Positions 37,250 through 48,761 of a DNA stretch of 64,000 bases are shown in pieces; position 1 is the first letter of the stretch; each line of letters begins with the position of its first letter. Origin of the DNA: Phascolomyces articulosus (lineage: Eukaryota > Mucoromycota > Mucoromycetes > Mucorales > Lichtheimiaceae); NCBI GenBank assembly GCA_025677815.1, contig JAIXMP010000006.1:930001-994000 (forward strand), written 5' to 3'. Made by a program: the position numbers and the translations under genes. The notes beneath the pieces are model-generated. The model was not told the origin of the DNA, searched no databases, and was given only the letters and a program-made list of their open reading frames with translations.

Positions 37250-38780
37250 GGTCGTTATTTTTATGTATGTATTCGTAAAAAGTTGTAAAAAAAAAAATTA
37301 TGTCAAAAATTATCAATCCGCCACTCAATTCCCATTATACAAGTGACTCGTCTTTTTTTTTTCTTCCAAGCATAAAATCATCGAAAAATCAAACTCCCTC
37401 GTCGTAAATTAAGATGCGGGCAAACAACTTAGGGCAGCTTAATGGACTGTCGATCGAATATTGGATACTAGGTCTTTTTTTTTATACACTCAATCGAATG
37501 TTATATATGATGTACTTTTAACAACAAAAGCTCATAAGTATAGCGAAACCAAAGAAAATCTATGTTTTTCGATGGAAAAAAGCTATAAAATGCTTATTTT
37601 TTATCTTCTTTTTTCATCACCACTTGACAACAGCAATAAAGATAATCATTTGTTTCCAGAAAATCACAGAGATAAAAGGAAAAAAGGATAGCTTTAAAGC
37701 AGGATTGGAAATTAAAAATGAATCTTCTTTGCTTCTTCGAACAACGCCTATTTTGATTTTTACAGCATCTCTGCTGTCTCTAGTAGAGAGCTCAAATTAC
37801 TTTTCATCCTGATCGTCCTTTGTACCACCCTTTTTTTCCTTGCCTTCTTTTGACTATTTTATGACCATACTTTTTTGAATTATACTTTTTCGTCATTATC
37901 CATGTATTATTATATCATGGATTTTTTTCATTCTCAATGGGAAGGAAAAAAGTGTTGGTTATTGTAACAGTAATTTGTCGTAGTAACAGGTACTGCTGTT
38001 TCTACTGTATCTGTTTTCACAAAGCAATCCTGAACAACCTGTGAAAATCTGCTGAGTCCTGTAAAATTGCGTAAAATCATGTAAAAACTTGTAGAGTCTC
38101 GTATCATTTTGTAAAAGAAGATGATAGCACCTCAAGTTTAAGCAACAGAATAAAAAGTATTATTTTTTATTATTTTTATAAGAAAGACCCAGATCTCCTT
38201 CATTTATTCTAGTTGGGAGCAAAGTAATAGTTTCTGAATATTTTGTCGTACACATAAAACGATTATAATCCACACATCATCTGCTTCATTTGAAAAGGGA
38301 AGAAAATGTGCCAATAAAAATTTACTCAGGCTACCCAATTGTTGTATCCAACATACAATGGCTTCACAATAAATAATAATTCGTCATTATTATTATTATT
38401 ATTACTGTCATTCACCCTATATCTCACTTGTGCGGGGATTCTATTTGGATAATTACTTATGTTACACACAGTATTGCACCATCCTCTTTCACATATTGTT
38501 AATTATGCTGGATCACGCAATCCTTCTAACGATATCATTCATGGTCTACTTAAATATACTGTCCTCATAACACGCAATCCAAATGATGCAATCTATATTC
38601 TAATATTACATCATAATGTGCAAGTTGTGATAGTCCATCCATGATGAGCACTTTCTTATAAATAGAGAGATTATTTTTTATCTTAATAAACTTCAGTTCA
38701 TTATTTTCGGGTCTCGTTGACTTATCTCGTCTCCTTTTATTCTTTTTATTGATTGATTTATCTCTGATACAACACCAATT
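37250..38780. other. Intergenic, no supported gene
   Basis: 5' flank of Nhp2 then AT-rich spacer. A degenerate run of TGTAAAA-like units at about 38060-38115 stands out weakly. A 61-codon + frame at 38459-38644 is not recognisable. Confidence 0.4.
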
Positions 38781-39247
38781 TCAATAAAGAGGAAAGCGAT
38801 CATACATACTATCAAGTTTATTGTATACTCCAGAGAACCAATGCATATTTTGATCTTGTTCTAAAAACATTTCTACAACTGCCATCGGATGGCTACTATG
38901 GTTGCTATCGTCAAGCAGTGAAGACAGTGCTGAAAAAGATAAAGGTAACCGCCAATACCCTTCATTGGGTTTGAATTGTAATAAATGGATGGTATCATAT
39001 GCATTGATGCTGCCTCCTATTAAATGTAACGTATTGAAAGTATTTCTTGGGTGTCTTGAATAGTTACGTGATATTTATATTTTTTTATGTAAAACGCATG
39101 AGCATGTTTCTCGAGAACTTGAAGCAAATAAGATTGTTTGAGCAAGACAGTGAGCATTGGATCGTTAACTTTGTCATTAGCCTTACTCGCTGAATTAAAT
39201 GTATTCTTTATAGGTGTCACCTCGTGAGAATCATTGTCGAAATAAAA
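38781..39247 (-). pseudogene. Decayed coding fragment, family not recognised
   Basis: Two minus-strand frames with clear amino-acid-like composition meet head to tail. An upstream one (to about 39020) contains SASKANDKVNDPMLTVLLKQ and VLEKHAHAFY. A downstream one, in another frame, contains NTLHLIGGSINAYDTIHLL, then KPNEGYWRLPLSF and MAVVEMFLEQDQNMHWFSG and ends at 38781. No ATG or splice pair joins them in phase, so this looks like a frameshifted remnant. The LLQFKPNEGYW segment is faintly like the C-terminal repeat of VIT/VWA-domain proteins, but I do not press that. It lies next to the MITE and arm B, in line with a region of rearrangement. Confidence 0.4.
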
Positions 39248-39439
39248 CCCCTTTTTTTATTCCTCTATATAACACAATGTCATTATAACATTTATCCAAA
39301 TACCATTAATCCACCAATGTCAAAAAAAAAATTGCAATGAAATAGAGTAGTTGTACACATACACACACACGTACAAGGAAAATGTTTTCAAGAGACTTTC
39401 AGTATTTTATTATACACTTGCCGATTTGTCTACTCAATT

Positions 39440-39933
39440 CCGTCAACCCCTGCTTGTTCCACTTCTGCTGTGTGCAGATTCTATGCAAATGCAACCCCTT
39501 TTTTTTTAGAAATGTCACAAAAACATAAGAAAAACTGCAACTTGCAACTGCAACACCCATCTGATCAAGTTTCCGTTTATCAGGGTAAAATAGCCTCGAA
39601 ATGTGCAACAAAAATCCGTACCAGATCTTTATCTCATTTATTGAGGTATATATTCAAGCTAAATTTTCGATGTATGAAGCTCTAACTATATAAAACATAT
39701 GGTTTTTTATATGATTTTTGGTTTTTCTAGATCATCATTGTTATTTACGATTATTTTTCAGTCTTTTGCCTTAATGTAGTAATTTAATATGGGTATTGTG
39801 CAATTTCAGTTAAGATATCGATCATCATTACTATATAGTCATACTCTCGAATGTTGCAAAACCTTACGTAATGTAACAAATATCGTGGAATTGCCAGAGC
39901 ACTCCGTCAAAGTGCAAAAAGCGAGGGTTGAAT
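39440..39933 (+). mobile_element. MITE-like element, degraded copy (left of arm B)
   Basis: About 495 bp similar along its length to the intact element at 44859-45328, in the same orientation. Shared landmarks are the start (GTCAACCCC then GCTTGTTCCAC), the middle (GATCAAGTTTCCGTTTATC, TTTGGTTTTTCTAGAT) and the end (AAGTGCAAAAAGCGAGGGTTG). Both terminal repeats have point changes, and the flanking TA is not preserved. No coding capacity. Its right-hand 190 bp are also present at the end of arm A. Confidence 0.75.
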
Positions 39934-42900
39934 GTTCCAATAAATGTATCTAGTCCCCTTTCTATCTATATTCCCCATTCGCTCTTTTTTTTGTGTGTGT
40001 GTTTCTTTTTTCACATACGTATTTTATCATTATTATTCTTTTTGTACAGCATCTTCTATCTTCTCCAATTGTAAATCCACTTACTATGTCTATATTTTTT
40101 CATTTAAAATTACATAGAAAAATGAGTAAGTTAAAACAGCTCCAATACTATCAAGGTTCTTATTTTCGTTTTATATAAATAGCCACTCTTCCATTTTACA
40201 AATATAAAATAAACCAATTTATCACCGTTTCAGTTTTTTACTCACCATTGTTTATTAAACTTTTTTAAGTTATGAAATATGTATCAACATCATACGGGAT
40301 CTCATCAAAGTTAATAAATCATTGTCATCGGTTATGATAAGTGACAGAGAAAAAGAAAAATAGAGAGCACTTATCTGAATCTTTCTAAAAATTCATCAGT
40401 CTAGTGGAAAATGTATCGGTTTTCTATACCAATAAGCACGTTGCCTGGTAAAATTCACGTATCATCATCACCATTGTCCATAAAAAAATTTATCCTCATT
40501 TGAATAAACCGGTCAACATCACCACATCAAACGTTTCTAATAATGCACAATTATTACTTGAAGAAGCAATGTGTCACCGGATAAAGATCAGTGTCTACCT
40601 CAAAACCTAAGCTTATAGATATTTTTTATAAAGAGAAGAAAAATATATATGCTGCGTAGTAAGTCTTCACTTATTCTATACTCTAGACAATATGAAAATC
40701 CCTCTGAACTTGTGAGTAATATAGATTTTCTGAATAAAAACGCGACGATGAACAATAATATTGCATCATTTATATTTTGACAATAGTAACAACAATACGG
40801 TTCTATTGCTGGGTATAATGGTCAGTAGTTATAATTAATGACATTTATTATATTTGAAAGGAGTGGCATTTGTGATAGTGGTGTCCTCCTTTTTTTACTC
40901 GAAAAAGTCATTGCAGCAAAGTTAATTTACACAAGGACTACCAGAAAATTAGATTTGTTGTCAGGTAGCAGTAAAACTTACATATTTATCTATTGTCACT
41001 GCCTGTAGGTGACACATATTCTTTAAGTATCAAGGTATCGTTTTTTATTCATATTACGTCATAATACAAAGGTCCATTTTCATTTTGCTTTCTAATAGCT
41101 GAATGAACATAACCATTGTTTGTATCTAAATCTAACTTAAAATAACAAAGATTCACTTACAATAAGGGTTATATTCTCATTATGCCCTTTATTAAACTGG
41201 TTTCGTTATTGGGTTTAAACAATGGATAGGATTATAATGGCCCATTTTCAGTGATTTGACAACACTGCATTTAAAAAGTATAAAAAGCTTAGAGTAGGTT
41301 ACCCACTAATAGCAATATCTTTTGTCTATTGCATAACTACTGCTGCACCAAATGTTTTCTACTTTATTGATCCTTCTCTTTTCCCCTTTTTCAAGTTGAA
41401 AAAGCAATACAAATACCAGCACAAGCTGTTGTTTTAATATTAACGTTCACAGAAGTTACTGGATAAATTATGGTATGAGCTCTTAAGAAGTATCAAATCT
41501 AATGGTTGCGGTTTCTTTTGGGCGGTTTTAAAGTTTGGGCTTAGAATATTACTGTTTTGTGTAATCGTGTTTCTGTATTGCACAAAGCCGTGGGGTTGGG
41601 CTTTTCCTTTCTTTTATTCTAACAACCTTTTATGTTCTTATCATATTGTCTCCTGGTCGTTCGGCAGCAGTGAATCAAACCTTCAACAGCATGATTAGAA
41701 GAATTCATATGATTCCAATAGATTTCTTTTCCGAATCGTCTGCATATAACAAACAAATATAATTCAATAATATATATAGGATGCATTTGTCATTTGTGAT
41801 GATCTTTAAAGTTTTGGCTTAGCTATTTGAAATATGTCACAAGTTTTGGTGAGAAAAAGGTATATTTATAAAGCGTTATTTTTTTTTCTGTTCTTCTGTA
41901 CGTACTGAAAACACAACTTTTTCACTTTTCGTTTTCTATTTACCACTTCCATCGCTACCTTTCATTTGACAGAAAATTCTTAAAAGAACGCGTATTTACT
42001 ACCATTAAAAACTATCACCACTGTATACTCTCGCAATTTTTCCAATAGTACCATTCGTTTCTTCTTTATCTGTGAGTAAATACCTCTTTTTTTCATTCCT
42101 ATTATCTACGATTATATTGAAACTAACTTGTCAAACATATTTAATGTAATCATAGAAACAATGTATATCTTATATCATCTACGAGACAGTACAATCTACT
42201 TTGTTTTACAACGATAAAAAGAGAAAATTTACCAAATGTGCAAGACCACCCATAACAATTCCCAATGAATTACCCAAAACAGACTTTATACCTACCAAAC
42301 TTGTTCGTATTTCTGACATGAAAGTAGTCAATGGATCTCAAGTGAACGAAGGTTACTGCGCATTATCATATTCATGGAATCAATTTGGAGATATTTTAAT
42401 CGATGAAACTACTGGAAAATTCAAACGAACCGATGAAGGCAATCATAAGATTATTTCTTATGAAAATAATATCTTTCCTGAATCGATACTCCCTTATTAC
42501 AAAACATATAAGAATAAGAAATTGCGCAAATTACATCAAGTTTTGGAGATCATGGAGCATAACAACTATTACTTTACAAAAACAACCAAACATGTCAAAT
42601 TTGAAGGTATCATTCAGCAAATATGTCAACAATTCAACATCAAGTATATATGGTACGATCAATTATGCATAAATCAAAACAATAAAGAAGAAAAACAACA
42701 TGAAATACGCAACATGCATCATATATACGAAAACTCTTATTGCACCGTTGCATTTGTACCTGATTACTCCCATAAAAATATTTTAAGTATATACGAACAA
42801 CAATATTTCAAACGTTTATGGACTTTAGAAGAAGCAATAAAGTCAAAAAGATTATTATTTGTCGGGAGAAATAGACATGTATATGGAGATAATATAGATG

Positions 42901-44610
42901 ATGGAATAAATGCTTTAGCAAAATCACCTTCTGAACTAAACGCTTCACATATTCTATACCATGCACATCAACGAACAAGCACCAATGATCACGACCGTAT
43001 TTTTGCACTCATTCATCTTTTCCCGGAATTTTTGGACGAAATCGACATTGATTACAATCAAAAGTTAGAAGACTTGATGATTCAATTTTATGGTCTTTTA
43101 GCAAAAAAAGATACCAGCGTTTTGTTTTTTGGAAACAATCGTAACTATGAATCAACAATTGAAAAATACAAGTTTTTGCCATCATGGACCGGTGTTAATG
43201 GTGAACACTTTACACATGATATGACGACCTCATTTCAAAATTACGATATAATAGGAAAAACCATGCGTGTTACAGCTACTTATGTTACAAATAACCAATC
43301 CATCGATGATGACAATTTAACTATACGAGAAGAAGATATACCACCAATACCTGACTATATCAATGGTGATTTTGATGAAGACGATTATCGTTTGTGCATA
43401 CTTGTTCAACTATCTGAAACAAATGAAACGAAAAGAATTTTTTTGAATGTTTATGGTTCCTATCGGTATCATTTTGATAGAAAATTAGATATATCTAAAA
43501 AGCTTCAAAAATTATCAAGATTCATGGAGATAAAGAAGGAAAACCTGTACTGGTGTAACATAAAAAGTGATGATTTTCGATTGGCTGCAACGCTTTATTT
43601 TGGTAATTTAACAGACAGTTTGGATGATCCTTCAGCAAAATATGCAATCCTTTCTGAAATTTCGTTTGGAGATAGGTTACTCATATTCTATCCCGTAATA
43701 AAAAAGGAACAAGGAGATGAATATTATAAAGCTATTGGATATTTTTGGATACAAAGTAATGAAGAATTTTTCTCTGACTGTAATTTTCCCAAACAAACAT
43801 TTTTGATTCAATAAAAATTAAATTCATGTTCATCTTTAAAATATCACAACTCAAAATACAGCAAAATATATACTGTGATTATTCAGTATATTGTAATACG
43901 TTTTATTAAATAATATGTTCGTCAATGACTGGAGGGGGCTCTTAAAAATCCAGATGAAGTCAACAATTACACGTCAGGAATAGTCGAGTTTTGAGCTAGC
44001 ATGCAAATGTCTGGTAGTAATTTTTTCTTTGAGTCATAGATGGATTGATTCAACAAGTAACGCCAAAGAGCCAACTTTGCAACACATCTGATTACACAAT
44101 GACAAATAAAATTCCGTAGCCAATTTCAAGAATTTCCTACTAAGACTTGTTCATCAAACACTGTCGCCACCATGTAAGTCGCATTTTAATTTAACAGGAA
44201 GAAAGATCATTAAAAATACAATGGCTACTCAAAACAAAGTGGCGTTTCTCAATCATGTAATAACCTAAACTACCTCAGCAGTAGTTCGCAACATAAGTAT
44301 TAAGCTTTTAAAAGTGCTACTACGCACTACTGAAAACAGTACCAAGACTGAATTATTTTTAGAACATGAAAAAACATATTCTCCTTTTTTTCTCACATAT
44401 TTCAATTCTGAACCTTCCGATAATAACTCACCAATAAGAATAATATGACATTATGTCACCACTATGACGATGATCCTCACTTGTAAACAGGCGTGAAATA
44501 AGAAACCAAGTTTTGAGCAATAAAAAAGTTACTTAAGATGTGTAGCTGGAATGGATCGAATAAATGAACTTGAATCCAGTAGCAACAAAGTATAATAATA
44601 ATCTTCCATG
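39745..44610. repeat. Arm B of the 4.9-kb inverted segmental duplication
   Basis: Reverse-complement partner of 9170-14003. It holds HET copy B and the same noncoding sequence in opposite orientation. Between the arms lie 25.7 kb with at least nine genes. The inner breakpoint (about 39745) is inside a MITE-like element. The outer breakpoint (about 44610) is 250 bp from a second, intact copy of that element. Confidence 0.9.
42318..43814 (+). CDS. HET-domain protein, copy B (start uncertain)
   Basis: Long uninterrupted frame related to copy A. HET-domain marks: GYCALSYSWNQFGD, KYIWYDQLCINQNNKEEK, MHHIYENSYCTVAFVPDY and FKRLWTLEEAIKSKRLLFVG, the order typical of fungal heterokaryon-incompatibility domains. 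A C-terminal region of about 250 residues (TSTNDHDRIFALIHLFPEF, KFLPSWTGVNGEHF) follows, with no known domain. The frame is open upstream to 42156 but the first in-frame ATG is at 42318, giving 498 residues. The ATG matching copy A's start (42161) is out of frame because about seven bases were gained after it. A conserved leader intron (about 42072-42155) splices in phase to the open frame but supplies no ATG. The protein may thus lack about 50 N-terminal residues, with the HET core kept. Non-self recognition is inferred from the family only. Confidence 0.75.
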   Translation: MKVVNGSQVNEGYCALSYSWNQFGDILIDETTGKFKRTDEGNHKIISYENNIFPESILPYYKTYKNKKLRKLHQVLEIMEHNNYYFTKTTKHVKFEGIIQQICQQFNIKYIWYDQLCINQNNKEEKQHEIRNMHHIYENSYCTVAFVPDYSHKNILSIYEQQYFKRLWTLEEAIKSKRLLFVGRNRHVYGDNIDDGINALAKSPSELNASHILYHAHQRTSTNDHDRIFALIHLFPEFLDEIDIDYNQKLEDLMIQFYGLLAKKDTSVLFFGNNRNYESTIEKYKFLPSWTGVNGEHFTHDMTTSFQNYDIIGKTMRVTATYVTNNQSIDDDNLTIREEDIPPIPDYINGDFDEDDYRLCILVQLSETNETKRIFLNVYGSYRYHFDRKLDISKKLQKLSRFMEIKKENLYWCNIKSDDFRLAATLYFGNLTDSLDDPSAKYAILSEISFGDRLLIFYPVIKKEQGDEYYKAIGYFWIQSNEEFFSDCNFPKQTFLIQ

Positions 44611-44858
44611 TCCGCTACCCAGATAACAAGCTAATGAACCTACGTACGTATTACTGAAATATGGAGAAGTAATTATTACTGCTGTAGAATTCCAAATTGA
44701 AATTCGGTACAGGACTAAAATTTGTGATGGTGCTTGTTATTTGATGATTTTGAGTCATTATCGCGTGTTGACAAGTCGTTGTTATTTTTTCCCATAACAT
44801 TGCAAGTTATATCATCACTGTTATTAAAAAATGAACTATATGCCGCTATATATCACTA
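43815..44858. other. End of arm B and spacer to the intact MITE
   Basis: Noncoding; 43815-44610 is shared with arm A, and the remaining 250 bp are unique. No open frame worth calling. Confidence 0.5.
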
Positions 44859-45328
44859 CAGTCAACCCTCTCGCTTGTTCCACTCCTGCTGTGAAGATGT
44901 TCTATGTTAATAATGCAGCATTTTATTGGGATTGGCACATTGTAACTGCAACACTGATTTGATCAAATTTCCGTTTATCGCAATAAAATAGTCTCGTAAT
45001 AGTGTGTAGCAAAAATTAGTACCAGATCCTTACTCCACTTAATAAGTAATAAGTTTAAGCTAGTTTCCTTATATGTGATTCTAGATATATAAAAACTTAC
45101 ATTTTTTAATATGATCTTTGGTTTTTCTAGATTATTATCATCGTTATTTATTATTATTTTTCAGTTTTTTACCTCAAGTAATTTAGCATGGGTATTGCGT
45201 CTTTTCGTTAAAGATGCTGAATTGTTACTATCTGACTATACTCGCAAATGTCACAAAAAAAAACCTTACCTAACGCAACAAATTTCGGTGAATTGTCAAA
45301 GTGCAAAAAGCGGGGAGGGGGTTGACTG
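44859..45328 (+). mobile_element. Non-autonomous Tc1/mariner-type MITE (pogo-like)
   Basis: 470 bp with terminal inverted repeats: the left end starts CAGTCAACCCTCTCGCTTG, and the right end, read on the other strand, starts CAGTCAACCCCCTCCCCGCT. A TA dinucleotide flanks both ends (44857-44858 and 45329-45330), the target duplication of Tc1/mariner elements. CAGT-type ends are usual in the pogo/Fot1 branch. The open frame inside it (45111-45413) shows no transposase motif, so it must be moved by an enzyme encoded elsewhere. This is the best-preserved of three related copies in the window, the other two being at 39440-39933 and 13809-14003. Confidence 0.8.
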
Positions 45329-45330
45329 TA

Positions 45331-47315
45331 ACTTATTAATAACGATTCTATCTTTGTCAATGACCTTGTCGCATCATTTTTATCGTTGTCATCCTCTTGA
45401 AACAAAAAAATAATCTTATAATTCAATGTGTTCACTAACATTTATTTTTGTACCTGTTATCCTAAAGATCATAAAGATACGTAAATGTTTTTCTTTAATA
45501 CTTTTTATCGTCGTATTTGTTCTCTATTATGTAGATTTGAAAAATATATCTACTACACTTTTCTTTTTAAAAGAATGACTTCTCCTCTTACATATCTTAA
45601 GGAAGGGTATCATAAAATGATTACACACATACGCACACATAGTTATAGAATATCTAGGTGTACTACCAAAAAACAGCACAATTTTACGTACGAAAAACCA
45701 GTTCTGCCAGGAGGGTAAAGGAGAGAAAATTCAAAATGGATGTTTTTTTTTGTTTCGTCAGTGTGATTAATTATGTAGAGGACCATGAACTTATTCGAAA
45801 TACTTCCAAAGGGCGTGGTAGTAGTATATGATTTTACTATTTCACTTTTTCTTCGTTGTTATAATATGATGTAATATCATGAGAAAAGAATGCAAGTCGC
45901 TATATATAAATGAATATCTTAATGTAGTATATGAGTAGTGTTATTATTTGTAATACCAATCAAAAATGTTAAAGTCAACCCATTGGTTGGATAATGGAGA
46001 AGGGGTGATCCATCATCATCATACATTATACTTACACACGAAAATCCATTGATCATTACATTCCCTCTCTCCTTTTTCTTCATCCGAGAAATGAAGATCC
46101 CATTTGTATATATCTTATCATCACTCAATGATATAACTCTGGTAATAATGATATAATATTCCTAAATATGGATGGGCTTTTTTTTTGCTAAAGTTAAAAA
46201 AATGAAATCTACTATACGCATGTTGAGAGGTGGGGGGAGAAACGTTGTCAAAATAATAAAAAGAATTTATGCATAATAAAGAAATGTTACACCAAAAAAT
46301 ATAGTGTTATGTATTAGTAGCATCATGATATGCCCAATAATTGAACGATGATGTATTAGTTATTAAAGATAGGTACATCATCATTGTGGGAGAAGAAAAT
46401 TGATCATTGTATTTCTTTTTTTTAACACACATTTAGATCAGTTTGTTCACGAAATCATGATGTCATTATGACATTTATAAACATCATCATCCTTTCCAAT
46501 TATAGAAATAATAATAATCCTCCAACTGAATAAAGTATATTATATATATATATGAAAAACAACACCAGTGTTTTTTTTTATTATTATTATGAAGAAAGAA
46601 AAAAAAATATTGTTTGTTAAGAACAAAAAATGCACAGCAAAAAAAGAATAGAATAGAATAGAAATAATGATGATGATGAACAAGAGAAAAAAAAAAGAAA
46701 ACAGGTTGCAAGAGTGAGAAGAAGGAGAATGATGTGAGATAATGAGATATATATAAAAATTGGAAGAAAAAGGGGGGAGAGGGAGTTTCATTCATGAAAA
46801 AAAAAATTGACAGACAGAAAGATATACATACAGATTTGTTTGTTGTTTTTTTGTAATAGAATTTGTGGGGTTGAAAAAGTGTAAAAGTGAATGAGAAGAT
46901 GATAAAAGACATATACATAATAAAATAGAATAATAAAAAGCGTACCAAGTGCCAATGATAAACTTACAAAAAAAAAATAGAAAGAAAAAATAAAAGCATA
47001 TAAACAAAACAAGATGAAAATGAAAGGCCAATAACATATAAAGAATAAAAGAGAAGAAGAGAGACGGGGGATAAAAGGATATAAATATATATATAAGAAA
47101 GAAAAAATGAACAAGAAGAAGAATGCTAATGGATTGTAAAGTAAAAGGGACAGATGATCCACAAAGTCCCCTTTTGTAAAATATATGGGATGTGTGTGTG
47201 TGTGTGTGTGTGAAAAAAAAAGAATGAATGGGTTTGGTTGTGTGAAAAAAAAAAGTTGTTGGTAGATTTTCGTTGTGTTGTTAGAAGAAATCATGACAAA
47301 AATGGAAAAGGGTTT
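45331..47315. other. Intergenic, repeat-rich 3' flank of the Ran1-like kinase
   Basis: No supported gene. Contains A-runs and a (GT)n tract at about 47191-47212. Minus-strand frames at 46487-47294 are long, but their translation is almost only Phe/Ile/Leu/Tyr from AT-rich repeats, so I reject them as genes. Confidence 0.55.
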
Positions 47316-48761
47316 TTAGACCGTTAATGCGAGCATCGTGGGTACAAGATCATCTTTTTCTTCCTCCGATTTTCCTTTTTCAAACGTAGTTGATAAGGTC
47401 GCCTCGTCCGGCGTGGCGGCGCGTGAGGGTATTTTAGACTTATTACTTGTTGTTCTTGAAGAAGGTGGGGTTGTTAATCTTGGTTGTTGTTGTTGTTGTT
47501 GCCATGAGCAAGTCGTAGTAAGAGAAGATCTAGAACGATCAGAACGTGGTGTTGCTGGAGGTGAAGGTGGTAATACCACTTTTTGTTTCACAGAATGTTT
47601 TTGTTGTTTAGTACCATGCGTTGAACCATGACGAGGATGATTTAAACGAAGATGAAGACCCAAAGATTCACGTTCCAAATCTTGTTGTAATTCCAATTGT
47701 TCAACTTGAGCTGTTCTTGTGAAATATTTACATTTTTGAATACGTTCTTTTAATTCATCCAAACCAATACGACGTAATGGATCAATACAAAAGATTCTTT
47801 TCAAAATATGATTCAACTCTCGAGAAATTGGAAGGATTTTTAATAAAAAGTTGGGATCAGCCAAGTAAGCACAAAACGTATCATCGTTCAACGATGCTTG
47901 ACGCCATGGATTACGACCTGCTGCCATATTGATTAGAATCACTCCCAAGGACCATATGTCATTGGGAGCTGTGGCATAGCCAACTCGACGTTGATTTGAC
48001 CCATTCTTTCGATTGAGATCACCTTGGCATTCTATATAATTATGGTTATAAAATAGGAGGAGAAGGGGTAATAAAAAAAGGGGGGTTGGAAATATGTGTG
48101 AGTCTCATAATTACGTAGCAGTGACAGTAATAGCAGTAGCAGTAACAGTAACAGTAGTAATAGGATAAAAAAAAAGTATATATATCAAGAATTATTTACC
48201 TGGAGAAAAATAAAAAGTACTTCCACATCCATAATCATTGGTAATAGGTTCAGTGGTAGCTAAACCAAAATCCGCCAACTTGACAGTACGACCTTTATCA
48301 AAAACAAGGACATTTTCTGGTTTTAAATCTCGATGATAAACTCCATTGTTATGACAATAACTGACTGCATCCAATAACTGCAAGAACACGTGTCGAATCA
48401 AGGCATGGTTACCCACATACAAGTCTCGTTCAGTAATGGCCGAAAACAAATCACCTTCTGGGCCATATTCCAATACTACATGGGTCCATTCGGGTTCCCG
48501 AATGACTCGTTCCAATGGAATGATATGTGGATGACCGGATAATCTGGCATGTAAACCAATTTCTGTTCGTTGAAACGCTCGTTGTCGATCATCTAATTTA
48601 GATTGTCGAAGGGATTTGATGGCATAGAGTTTGGGTGTAGTACTATCCAATTGTTTGGCTAAATAGACTTGACCATAAGCACCTTCCCCTAATACATTGA
48701 CGATTTCGAGATTGTTGATACGAGTACCGAGACGGAAAGAAGTAGTATGTGAATGAACCAT
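47316..48761 (-). CDS. Ran1/Pat1-Sks1/Vhs1-type Ser/Thr protein kinase
   Basis: Two exons (48200-48761 and 47316-48031) give 425 residues. The kinase domain covers about 18-275: Gly loop LGEGAYGQVYL, lysine K49 (YAIKSL), catalytic YHRDLKPEN with D145, metal-binding DFG with D164, and activation segment CGSTFYFSPGECQGD. The SPGECQG stretch with WSLGVILINMAAGRNPW is typical of the fungal Ran1/Sks1/Vhs1 group. That group includes fission yeast Ran1/Pat1 (the brake on meiosis) and budding yeast Sks1/Vhs1 (glucose limitation, cell cycle). The 150-residue C-terminal tail is Ser/Thr/Pro and Gln-rich (PPSPPATPRSDRS, QQQQQQ) and probably regulatory. The intron splits the SPG|ECQ motif. Substrate and pathway in this species are unknown. 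Confidence 0.9.

Noticed and set aside
42201..42317. Start of HET copy B at 42201
   Set aside because: The codon there is TTG, which is not a normal start in a eukaryotic nucleus; the first ATG in frame is at 42318.
45111..45413. 100-codon open frame possibly encoding a transposon protein
   Set aside because: It lies almost wholly within the MITE and its degraded relatives do not keep the frame; no transposase motif.
46487..47294. Long minus-strand open frames of 150-170 codons
   Set aside because: Their translation is nearly all Phe, Ile, Leu, Tyr and His from AT-rich repeats; no start context, domain or splice partner.
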